From Actinomycetota bacterium (GTDB lineage: Bacteria > Actinomycetota > Thermoleophilia > Gaiellales > Gaiellaceae), in assembly GCA_005885565.1 (NCBI GenBank), contig VAXK01000086.1, positions 1 to 5,883 on the forward strand: DNA of 5,883 nt, in the 5' to 3' direction. The notes beneath the pieces were generated by a model that saw nothing but the letters and a program-made list of their open reading frames with translations, did no database searches and was not told where the DNA came from. Below, one piece after another: positions 1 through 5,845 of this stretch (position 1 is the stretch's first letter; each line of letters begins with the position of its first letter). The position numbers were made by a program, and so were the translations under genes.

Positions 1-1485
1 CTCGACGGCGCCGGGATCCGCGACGAGCTCACGTCGCTCTGGGTCGTCTCCCTCCGCGGCGGCAAGCCGAAGCGGCTCACCGACCCCGGCTCCGAGGTTT
101 TCGACGCCGCCTGGTCGCCGGACGGCGGCCGGATCGCCTTCGTCGCCGATCTCCGACCCGAGTCGAAGCTCCGCGAGGAGCCCCAGGCGTGGCAGGTCGA
201 CGCCGCCGGCGGGCGCGCGCGGAAGCTCGCGACCCTCCCCGGCGAGGTTGCCGCGGCGGCGTGGTCGAACGCCGGCGTCCTCGGACTGATCGGAACCTCG
301 GAGCCGGCGGAGAAGCTCGCCGCGTGGGCTCACTACGACCTCTACGTCCAGGAGCGCGGCGGGCTCCGGCAGCTCGGGGCCGAGCTCGACCGGTCGACCG
401 CGTTTCTGACCACCGGCGACCTGTACTCCGCCGGCGCGAGGCAGCCGCTCGTCCTCTGGCTCGACGACGAGACGATCGTGACGCCGGTCTGCGACCGCGG
501 TCGCGCCCACCTCTACCGCTTCGGTCTCGACGGACGCGTCGAGCGGCTCACCGAGGGCGACGTCGTCTGCTCGTTCACGGCGGTCGGGGGAGGGCGGATC
601 GCGACGGTCGCGACCGAGGCCGGTCGGCCCGGCGAGGTCTGTGCCGTCGAGGACGGGCGGCTCCGCCCGCTCACGCGCGACGGGAGCCGGTGGCTCGGCC
701 GCAGGCGCCGCGATCCGGAGCCGTTCCCGGTGCCGCACCCCGACGGGCACGAGATCGAGGCGTGGGTCGTGCGCGGCCGAGGGAGCCTGCGCCGGAAGCC
801 GCTCGTCCTCCACGTCCACGGCGGCCCGCACGTCGCCCACGGCCCGGCGCCGTGGCTCGAGATGCTCGCGCTCGCGGACGCGGGCATCTCCGTCGTCTAC
901 GCCAACCCGCGCGGCTCGATGGGCTACGGCCTCGACTTCGCCCGCGCGATCGACGGGAGCTGGGGCGACGCCGACGCCGACGACCTCCTCCGGGTCGTCG
1001 ATCACGCCGTCGAGGAAGGGCTCGGCGCGGAGGACCGGCTGGGCGTGCTCGGCCTCTCGTACGGCGGGTACATCGTCAACTGGCTCTTGGGCCGCCGTCC
1101 CGGCCGCTTCGCCGCGGGCGTCAGCGAGAACCCCGTCACCGAGCTGGCGGCCTTCATGGGAACGGGCGACTTCGGCGCGTGGATCGCCGAGATCGCGGCC
1201 GGTGCTTCGAGCCTCGCCGACGGCCGCGCCCGGCTCGCCGACCGCTCGCCCGCCACCTGGATCGAGCGCAACGAGGCGCCGCTCCTCCTGCTCCAGGCCG
1301 AGCACGACATGCGCTGCCCGCCCGACCAGACCGAGCTCGTCTTCGCCGCGCTGCGGAAGCTCGGCCGGCCCGTCGAGATGGTGCGCTACCCGGACGAGTC
1401 GCACCTGATGGTCTTTACCGGCCGGCCCGACCGCCGCATAGACCGGATCGAACGCATCGTCGCCTGGTTCGAACGACACCTGTAG
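1..1485 (+). CDS. S9-family serine peptidase (acylaminoacyl-peptidase type), 5'-truncated by window edge
   Basis: The reading frame is open from base 1 to a TAG at 1483-1485 (494 residues visible), so the start lies upstream of the window. The first ~235 residues look like part of a beta-propeller: WSPDGGRIAFVADL near residues 39-52 is a typical PD40/WD40-like blade motif, followed by weaker blade-like strands. From about residue 242 an alpha/beta-hydrolase domain follows. It has the oxyanion-hole motif HGGP (273-276), the nucleophile elbow GLSYGGY with Ser353, Asp436 in HDMRCPPDQ and His468 in YPDESH, so the catalytic triad is complete. Family S9 enzymes cleave short peptides, with the propeller restricting access to the active site; the S9C (acylaminoacyl-peptidase) group fits best. 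S9C proteins usually have 600-700 residues, so about 100-200 are missing. No signal peptide can be judged. The aminopeptidase gene follows after 11 bases on the same strand, suggesting a shared role in peptide turnover. Exact substrate preference is not visible. Confidence 0.93.
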   Translation, partial: LDGAGIRDELTSLWVVSLRGGKPKRLTDPGSEVFDAAWSPDGGRIAFVADLRPESKLREEPQAWQVDAAGGRARKLATLPGEVAAAAWSNAGVLGLIGTSEPAEKLAAWAHYDLYVQERGGLRQLGAELDRSTAFLTTGDLYSAGARQPLVLWLDDETIVTPVCDRGRAHLYRFGLDGRVERLTEGDVVCSFTAVGGGRIATVATEAGRPGEVCAVEDGRLRPLTRDGSRWLGRRRRDPEPFPVPHPDGHEIEAWVVRGRGSLRRKPLVLHVHGGPHVAHGPAPWLEMLALADAGISVVYANPRGSMGYGLDFARAIDGSWGDADADDLLRVVDHAVEEGLGAEDRLGVLGLSYGGYIVNWLLGRRPGRFAAGVSENPVTELAAFMGTGDFGAWIAEIAAGASSLADGRARLADRSPATWIERNEAPLLLLQAEHDMRCPPDQTELVFAALRKLGRPVEMVRYPDESHLMVFTGRPDRRIDRIERIVAWFERHL

Positions 1486-1495
1486 ACACCTGTAG
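1476..1495. repeat. Perfect tandem duplication of a 10-bp unit
   Basis: The unit ACACCTGTAG occurs twice back to back at 1476-1485 and 1486-1495. The first copy ends with the TAG stop of the S9 peptidase; the second copy fills most of the space before the probable CTG start of the aminopeptidase at 1497. If one copy were removed, stop and CTG would be separated by a single base (TAG-c-CTG), a spacing typical of translational coupling. The duplication therefore probably arose recently and moved the two genes apart. It changes neither protein. Confidence 0.95.
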
Positions 1496-1496
1496 C

Positions 1497-2702
1497 CTGG
1501 CCCGCATCGACCCAGAACTCCTCCGGAGGCTCGCCGACCTCGCGGTCGGGACAGGCGCGAACGTCCACCCCGGCCAGATCGTCGCCGTCACCGCCGACGT
1601 CGCCTCGCTGGAGTTCATGCGCGCGATCGCCCGCAGCGCCTACGACCGGGGGGCGCTCTTCGTCGACCCGATCTTCTTCGACGGGGCGGTCAAGCGGACG
1701 CGCCTGGAGCGCGCCGACCCCGAGACGCTCGGCTTCGTGCCCTCGTGGTACGGGCAGCGCGTACTCGCGGTGGGCAAGGAGCACGGCGCCCGGATCAGCG
1801 TCCAGCCGAACCCGGAGCCCGGCGTCCTCGACGGCGTCGACCCCACCCTGGCGGGGCGCGACGGCCTGCCGTTCGTGCGCGAGATCCTCCCGGTGATCGA
1901 CGACCGTACGACGAACTGGACGGTCATCGCGCATCCGACGCGGAGGTGGGCCGAGGTCGCCCATCCCGACCTTCCGCCGGACGAGGCGTTCGCCCGCCTG
2001 GAGGCCGACATCGTCCACGTCTGCCGGCTCGACGAGCCCGATCCGAACGCGGCCTGGGAGCGGCGAGGCGACGAGCTCGAGGCGGCGGCCGAGCGCCTGA
2101 ACGAGCGCCGGTTCGACGCGCTCCACTTCGAGGGACCCGGCACCGACCTGACGATCGGCCTCTTCCCCACGTCGCATTGGGCCGGCGCACGGGCGACGAC
2201 GGTCGACGGGATCTCGCACTTCGCGAACCTCCCGACCGAGGAGGTTTGGACGGCGCCCGATCCCCGGCGCGCGGACGGCGTCGTCCGCTCGACGAAGCCG
2301 CTCGACGTCGAGGGCGCGCTCGTCCGCGGCCTGACGGTCAGGTTCGAGGGCGGCCGCGCCGTCGAGATCGACGCGGAGACGAACGCCGAGGCGCTCCGCG
2401 GGCGCGCGGCAGTCGACGAGGGAGCCGCGCGGCTCGGGGAGGTCGCGCTCGTCGACCGCGAGGGGCGGATCGGCCGCCTCGACACGGTCTTCCTGACGAC
2501 CCTCCTCGACGAGAACGCCGCCAGCCACATCGCGCTCGGGAGCGCGTACGCGAACTCGGTCGCCGAGGAGGATCGCCCGCTCGTGAACCGGAGCGACATC
2601 CACATCGACTTCATGATCGGCGGCGACGACGTCGCGGTCACCGGGATCACGCGCGAGGGCGGCCGCGTCCAGGTCCTGCGCGACGGCGCCTGGCAGATCT
2701 AG
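1497..2702 (+). CDS. M29-family metallo-aminopeptidase (AmpS/PepS/AmpT-like)
   Basis: Cytosolic metal-dependent aminopeptidase releasing N-terminal residues from peptides. From CTG at 1497 it has 401 residues, close to the ~400-410 usual for family M29. Visible signatures, in order: N-terminal HPGQIVAV-type segment (24-31), GTDLTIGL (215-222), NLPTEEVWTAPD with Glu248/Glu249, LGEVALV with Glu315, ENAASHIALGSAY with His344 and Tyr351, and SDIHIDFMIG with His369 and Asp371. These match the family's two-metal site; the first four fall one residue below the positions I recall for the Thermus enzyme (E250, E316, H345, Y352), which supports this start. No ATG, GTG or TTG occurs in frame between the upstream gene's stop and Met at 1618, and starting there would drop a conserved segment. 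Upstream the frame stays open but becomes Arg/Pro-rich antisense-like noise within the S9 gene. No clear Shine-Dalgarno is seen. It probably forms an operon with the S9 peptidase. Function is secure; the start is not. Confidence 0.9.
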   Translation: MARIDPELLRRLADLAVGTGANVHPGQIVAVTADVASLEFMRAIARSAYDRGALFVDPIFFDGAVKRTRLERADPETLGFVPSWYGQRVLAVGKEHGARISVQPNPEPGVLDGVDPTLAGRDGLPFVREILPVIDDRTTNWTVIAHPTRRWAEVAHPDLPPDEAFARLEADIVHVCRLDEPDPNAAWERRGDELEAAAERLNERRFDALHFEGPGTDLTIGLFPTSHWAGARATTVDGISHFANLPTEEVWTAPDPRRADGVVRSTKPLDVEGALVRGLTVRFEGGRAVEIDAETNAEALRGRAAVDEGAARLGEVALVDREGRIGRLDTVFLTTLLDENAASHIALGSAYANSVAEEDRPLVNRSDIHIDFMIGGDDVAVTGITREGGRVQVLRDGAWQI

Positions 2703-2706
2703 GCGT
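2686..2706. terminator. Short hairpin across the convergent stop codons (possible weak bidirectional terminator)
   Basis: Bases 2686-2693 (GCGCCTGG) can pair with 2699-2706 (CTAGGCGT) around a five-base loop. This gives eight pairs, two of them G-U, in the rightward RNA; the leftward RNA loses the two wobble pairs and keeps six. The stem contains the stops of both the aminopeptidase and the P-domain gene. There is no U-tract on either side, so intrinsic termination would be weak at best; the hairpin may also be chance in GC-rich DNA. No better terminator is visible between the convergent units. Confidence 0.3.
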
Positions 2707-3940
2707 AGCCGGTGCGGCGCAGGAAGGCGCGGAGCTTCCGCAGGTAGGCCCTCCCGATCGGCCAGCCGTCCGGCTTCCGGCCGAGCTCGCCCCGTCGCTC
2801 GGCCCGCTCGAGCACGCGCCAGCCGGCCGGGCCCCGCCCGAGCGAGTACCGGTCGGCGAGCCACGCGGCGAGGATGCCGCGCACGTCCGGGAAGGCGCTC
2901 CGCAGCCCCGACCGGTAGCGCGCGTAGAGCTCCGCCGCGTCCCGCCGCACGAGCTTCGGGAACCGGCGCGTGACGTCGACGAAGCGGCCGTGGTCGAAGC
3001 GCAGGATCCGGATCGGGAACGCGGAGGCCGCGAACGAGCTGAAGACGTAGGCGAAGCGGTCGTCGCCGGTGCGGAACTCCGGCCGCCCGTCCAGCCCGAG
3101 GTCCTCGAGCTTCGGATAGAGGTCGCCCCAGAACCCGACCGTCGGGCGGTACGCGTGGCTGCGCGCCACGTAGCGGTAGACGTCCGTGTAGAAGCAGCAG
3201 TGCGCGCCGCCGGAGTAGAAGTCGACGAGCACCTCCGGCTCTCCGTCTCGGTCGAGGTCGCGGACGCGCACCGCGCCGCCGGGCTGGTCGACGAGGGGCC
3301 CGTCACCCGGGCACGCGCACGGGTGCACGCGCCTCGGCGCCGCGTCGAGGAGCGTCGTCCCGCGCCTCGAGATCCGGAGGTGCAGGTCGGTGCCGCGCCG
3401 GCTCGCGCTCTGGGTCTGGACGACGTCGCGGCTCAGCGTCAGCCGCCAGCAGCGGAGCGTCCCAGCGGCGCCCGCCCGGTCGTCGGCGATGCGGAGCTTC
3501 CACTGCCCCGAGGCCTCCTCGCGGTTGAACCCCGCGAGCCGCCCCTCCGGCTTGACGTCGTCGAGGAACGGCGGCCTCGCACGCGCCGCGGGCTCGAAGT
3601 TCTCGTCGGCGAAGTACGCCAGCCTCTGGCAGCCGGGGCCGGCGCCGAAGTTGCGGCCGTTGCCGCCGCGCTTGGCGACCAGGACGACTTCCGTTCCGGC
3701 CGGCGAGACGAGGCTCAGCGTGAGGTCGGAGTCGCGCGGGTGGTCGATCCGCAGCCCCACTTCGAGCCACGAGACCGGCCCCTTGTCGGGCACGGCGAGC
3801 GGGACGTCGACGCTCCCCACGTCCGGGATCGCGTACGCGAGCGGGCCGGTCGAGTACGCCCGCGTGGCGCCGGACGCCGCCCCCGGCAGCAGCGCGAGGG
3901 TCAGGAGCCCGGCGAGCAGGAAGCGACGACGATCAGCCAC
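2699..3940 (-). CDS. Secreted P-domain (proprotein convertase P/Homo B-like) protein with calcium-loop FG-GAP/VCBS-like domain
   Basis: A 413-residue protein starting with GTG (3940-3938). Residues 1-25 form a signal peptide: Arg-rich n-region, hydrophobic stretch FLLAGLLTLALLPG, and likely cleavage after SGA (residue 25). The n-region DRRRFLLAG also resembles a twin-arginine (RRxFL) signal. Residues ~40-172 match the P-domain fold: HPRDSDLTLSLVSPAGTEVVL, a GGNGRNF loop, PPFLDDVKPEGRLAGF, and SGQWKLRIADD...GTLRCWRLTLS. Residues ~225-330 hold a repeat-like domain with a DLDRDGEPE calcium-loop (Asp228, 230, 232), a GGAHCC motif, a second loop DLGLDGRPEF and a FDHGRFVDVTRRFP segment. The last ~80 residues are charged and helical. 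Six cysteines (104, 164, 208, 210, 248, 249) fit extracellular disulfides. P-domains normally stabilise a subtilisin-type protease, but none is present here, so the role is unknown; a surface or secreted binding protein is an inference. The gene overlaps the methyltransferase by 40 bases. Confidence 0.85.
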   Translation of the reverse strand: MADRRRFLLAGLLTLALLPGAASGATRAYSTGPLAYAIPDVGSVDVPLAVPDKGPVSWLEVGLRIDHPRDSDLTLSLVSPAGTEVVLVAKRGGNGRNFGAGPGCQRLAYFADENFEPAARARPPFLDDVKPEGRLAGFNREEASGQWKLRIADDRAGAAGTLRCWRLTLSRDVVQTQSASRRGTDLHLRISRRGTTLLDAAPRRVHPCACPGDGPLVDQPGGAVRVRDLDRDGEPEVLVDFYSGGAHCCFYTDVYRYVARSHAYRPTVGFWGDLYPKLEDLGLDGRPEFRTGDDRFAYVFSSFAASAFPIRILRFDHGRFVDVTRRFPKLVRRDAAELYARYRSGLRSAFPDVRGILAAWLADRYSLGRGPAGWRVLERAERRGELGRKPDGWPIGRAYLRKLRAFLRRTGYA

Positions 3941-4653
3941 TCGATCCGATATTCCACCTCCTCGGGCAGTTCCTCCACTGCCCGGTTCAGTCCCGCTTCG
4001 ATCTCGGTTTCGTCGATCAGGTCGAAGGTCGAGATGTGCCGTCCGCGGATGCGCTCGAGCGCGGTCTCGCGGTCGATCGTCTTCCGCTGGTGGAGCGCGA
4101 GCGTCCGCACCTCCGCGAACCCGGCCGCGCGCAGCTCGCCGGTGAGGACGTCGGCCGGCGCGAAGCGCGCCAGGTCGATCTCGGCGATCGACGGGAAGTA
4201 CCGGTTCAGCCAGTACCCGTGGATGTGTGCGGGGTCGAAGGTGGCGACCACGAGACGTCCGCCGGAGCCGAGGACGCGGCGCAGCTCGGCGAAGGCAAGC
4301 GGCCGGTCGAGCACGTGGACGACGAGCATCGTCACCGCACGCTCGAACCAGCCGTCCTTGAACGGCAGCGCCTCCGCGCCGGCCTGCTTGAAGGCGACGC
4401 CCCGCGGCGCCCGCTCCCGCGCGACCGCGAGCATCTCCGGCGAAGGGTCGACCGCCCAGACCTTCGCGAGCGCCCGCTCGGCGAGCGCGGCCGCGAGCCG
4501 GCCCGTCCCGCAGCCGACCTCGAGCACGCGGCGACCGCGCAGGTCGCCCTCACGCACGAGCAGCTCGAGGACCTCCCACCATCCCTCGTCTACCGGCCGC
4601 AGCCGGTCGTAGGTCCCGGCGCGCGCGCCGTAGTCCGGGCTTCTAGGCGTCAG
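3901..4653 (-). CDS. Class I SAM-dependent methyltransferase (Methyltransf_11/25 type)
   Basis: A cytosolic methyltransferase of 250 residues if started at CTG 4653, ending with TGA at 3903-3901. SAM-binding motifs are clear: VLEVGCGTG (43-51, motif I), AVDPSPEM with the ribose-binding acidic Asp69, AEALPF (93-98), and LGSGGRLVVATFDP (~128-141, the usual PGG turn replaced by GSG). The N-terminal part GTYDRLRPVDEGWW (13-26) is a conserved substrate-side element in such enzymes and lies upstream of the first conventional start, GTG at 4557, so that start is probably wrong. No ATG, GTG or TTG occurs in frame between the upstream stop (TGA 4659-4657) and 4557; CTG at 4653 would give an MTPRSPDYG N-terminus. 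It overlaps the end of the DUF2007 gene by 11 bases and the P-domain gene by 40, so translational coupling is likely. The C-terminal RIRGRHISTFDLI motif is subfamily-like. The methyl acceptor is unknown; a small molecule such as a quinone precursor is possible but unsupported. Confidence 0.88.
   Translation of the reverse strand: MTPRSPDYGARAGTYDRLRPVDEGWWEVLELLVREGDLRGRRVLEVGCGTGRLAAALAERALAKVWAVDPSPEMLAVARERAPRGVAFKQAGAEALPFKDGWFERAVTMLVVHVLDRPLAFAELRRVLGSGGRLVVATFDPAHIHGYWLNRYFPSIAEIDLARFAPADVLTGELRAAGFAEVRTLALHQRKTIDRETALERIRGRHISTFDLIDETEIEAGLNRAVEELPEEVEYRIEWLIVVASCSPGS
3956..3963 (-). promoter_or_regulatory. Shine-Dalgarno-like site for the P-domain gene
   Basis: The leftward strand reads GAGGAGGT here, a strong anti-16S match, inside the C-terminal codons of the methyltransferase. 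It ends 15 bases before the GTG start at 3940. That is longer than the usual 5-10 bases, but no other ATG, GTG or TTG in the P-domain frame lies between the two, and the signal peptide begins right at GTG 3940. Translation of the upstream methyltransferase through this region may also contribute by coupling. Confidence 0.5.
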
Positions 4654-4852
4654 CGATCAAGTCGTCCGGCTCGGTCATGGCCTCGATCGCATCCTGCGCG
4701 TCCTCGAGCGACGACTCGGGCACGAGCACCGTCAGCGGGTCGTCGAGCGCGCTCGAGAGCTCGGACTCGATCCCCGCCGCGCGCAGGATCTCCTGGAGCT
4801 CCTCGGCCTCGCTCACGTCGCCCGCGACGGCGACCTGGACCATCCTCCCCAT
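4643..4852 (-). CDS. Small DUF2007-type putative signal-transducing protein
   Basis: A 69-residue acidic, soluble protein with ATG start (4852-4850) and TAG stop (4645-4643). The pattern is that of DUF2007: an initial strand VQVAVAGD, a helix SEAEELQEILRAAGIESEL for picking an alternative sequence, a strand LTVLVPES, and a final helix SLEDAQDAIEAM. The fold is compact alpha/beta, often annotated as prokaryotic signal-transducing, but no function is established. A second ATG three codons in (4843) sits directly after GGGGAGG with no spacing, so it is a poor ribosome start; the upstream ATG is preferred. It lies 11 bases downstream of rnz and overlaps the methyltransferase start, so it belongs to the same operon. 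It has no cysteine, signal peptide or membrane segment. Confidence 0.85.
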   Translation of the reverse strand: MGRMVQVAVAGDVSEAEELQEILRAAGIESELSSALDDPLTVLVPESSLEDAQDAIEAMTEPDDLIADA

Positions 4853-4860
4853 CGCGCTGG

Positions 4861-4866
4861 ATACTA
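4861..4866 (-). promoter_or_regulatory. Possible -10 element (TAGTAT) before the DUF2007 gene
   Basis: The leftward strand reads TAGTAT, fitting the actinobacterial TANNNT -10 pattern, with 8 bases before the ATG at 4852. This would place transcription start close to the ATG and give a leaderless mRNA. Its first three bases are also the rnz stop codon, no -35 is visible, and the gene can be served by read-through from rnz, so this may be chance. Confidence 0.25.
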
Positions 4867-5832
4867 CGGCTCGTCCGCGCGCCCGGCCAGCACCCCGCCC
4901 TTGAGGAGCCGCGGCGGGCCGCGCTCGGGGAAGGGAACCTCGACGACGTCGAAGTCACGCGGGACGATCGTCTGCGGGAAGATCTCGCGCGCCTCGCGGA
5001 CGACCTCCGGGCCGAAGTAGCGGTTCGAGATGTGCGTGAGCGCGAGCAGCCGCACCTCGGCCGCGCGGGCGATCTCCGCCGCGCCGGCCGCGGTCGAGTG
5101 CAGCGTCTCGGCGGCGCGGTCCCGCTCCTCCTCGCAGAACGTCGCCTCGTGGACGAGGAGCTCGGCGCCGCGAGCGACGTCGACGATCTCGCGTGCGGGC
5201 GCCGTGTCGCCCGTGATGACGATCGAGCGGCCGGGTCGCGGCGGCCCGAGCACCGAGTCGGGGGTGATCGTGCGCCCGTCGGGGAGCGTGACCGGGTCGC
5301 CGCCCTGGAGCGTGCCGCGCTCGGGCCCGGGCGGCACCCCGAGCGCGTCGGCGGCCTCGACGTCGAAGCGTCCCGGCCGCGTCTCCTCGACGAGGGCGTA
5401 GCCGAGCGCCGAGACGCCGTGCGCGACCGGAAAGGTGGCCAGGCGGTAGTCGCCGCGCTCGAGGACGTCTCCCGGCCGCAGCTCGACGAGCTCGTAGCGG
5501 TACGTCAGCCGCCCGAAGATGCGGCGCAGGGCGACGAAGAGCTCCTGGAGCCCCGGCGGCCCGTAGATCGTGATCGGCAGCGTCCGCCCCCGCACGGCGA
5601 AGGTCTTCAGCATCCCCGGCAGCCCGAGGTAGTGGTCGGCGTGGTAGTGCGTGAGGAAGATCTCGGGGAGCTCGACGAGCCCGACCGCCGAGCGCAGGAG
5701 CTGCCGCTGCGTCCCCTCGGCGCAGTCGAAGAGCAGCCGCTCGCCCCCCCGGCGCACGAGGAGCGCCGTCGGCGCGCGCTTCGCGGTCGGCATCGAGCCG
5801 GACGTGCCGAGGAAGACGAGGTCGAGGTCCAC
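4864..5832 (-). CDS. rnz: Ribonuclease Z (tRNA 3'-processing endonuclease, short form)
   Basis: A 322-residue metallo-beta-lactamase-fold endonuclease that cuts precursor tRNAs 3' of the discriminator base, making the end for CCA addition. It starts at GTG 5832 and opens with VFLGTSGSMPT, the standard RNase Z N-terminus. The zinc ligands are all present: THYHADH (His62, His64, Asp66, His67), His138 in PVAHGVSALGY, Asp209 in GDT and His267 in LTHIS. His245 in LHST matches the conserved catalytic-support motif. Residues ~155-202, including FDVEAADALGVPPGP, the GGDPVTLPDGR segment and LGPPRPGR, are the flexible exosite arm that binds the tRNA elbow. This distinguishes true RNase Z from generic lactamase-fold proteins, and the length is typical of the short bacterial form. 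The ligand spacing closely follows that of the B. subtilis enzyme. No ribosome site precedes the GTG, but a -10-like element does. It is the first gene visible in a four-gene leftward cluster; no tRNA gene is nearby. Confidence 0.96.
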   Translation of the reverse strand: MDLDLVFLGTSGSMPTAKRAPTALLVRRGGERLLFDCAEGTQRQLLRSAVGLVELPEIFLTHYHADHYLGLPGMLKTFAVRGRTLPITIYGPPGLQELFVALRRIFGRLTYRYELVELRPGDVLERGDYRLATFPVAHGVSALGYALVEETRPGRFDVEAADALGVPPGPERGTLQGGDPVTLPDGRTITPDSVLGPPRPGRSIVITGDTAPAREIVDVARGAELLVHEATFCEEERDRAAETLHSTAAGAAEIARAAEVRLLALTHISNRYFGPEVVREAREIFPQTIVPRDFDVVEVPFPERGPPRLLKGGVLAGRADEP

Positions 5833-5839
5833 GCGGGCG

Positions 5840-5845
5840 ATTCTA
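5840..5845 (-). promoter_or_regulatory. -10 promoter element (TAGAAT) for a leaderless rnz transcript
   Basis: The leftward strand reads TAGAAT, a good match to TATAAT/TANNNT, followed by 7 bases and the rnz GTG. That spacing would place transcription start at or next to the GTG, so the message would have no 5' leader, consistent with the absence of a Shine-Dalgarno site. No convincing -35 hexamer is found about 17 bases upstream; TTGATC is present but only 9 bases from the -10. The remaining 38 bases to the window edge (5846-5883) show no gene, only a weak GCCGC/GCGGC inverted repeat at 5861-5876. Confidence 0.5.

Noticed and set aside
189..1496. Upstream extension of the aminopeptidase frame to ATG 189
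   Set aside because: This part is Arg/Pro-rich and overlaps the S9 peptidase, which has a complete catalytic triad in another frame. It is not a fusion protein.
1386..2864. Long open frame of 492 codons on the minus strand opposite the M29 gene
   Set aside because: The translation is Arg/Ala/Asp/Pro-rich without motifs; it mirrors the codon bias of the real gene on the plus strand, a usual artefact in GC-rich DNA.
4555..4557. GTG 4557 as the methyltransferase start
   Set aside because: It removes 32 residues including the conserved YDRLRP...WW element directly before the SAM-binding motif.
1745..4612. Open frame of 955 codons on the plus strand
   Set aside because: It runs out of frame through M29 and antisense to the P-domain and methyltransferase genes, all of which have clear family motifs. 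Its product is low-complexity.
4841..4852. Second ATG (4843) as the DUF2007 start, preceded by GGGGAGG
   Set aside because: The Shine-Dalgarno-like run touches the ATG with no spacer, which would not work as a normal ribosome site; the upstream ATG is kept, although the choice changes only three residues.
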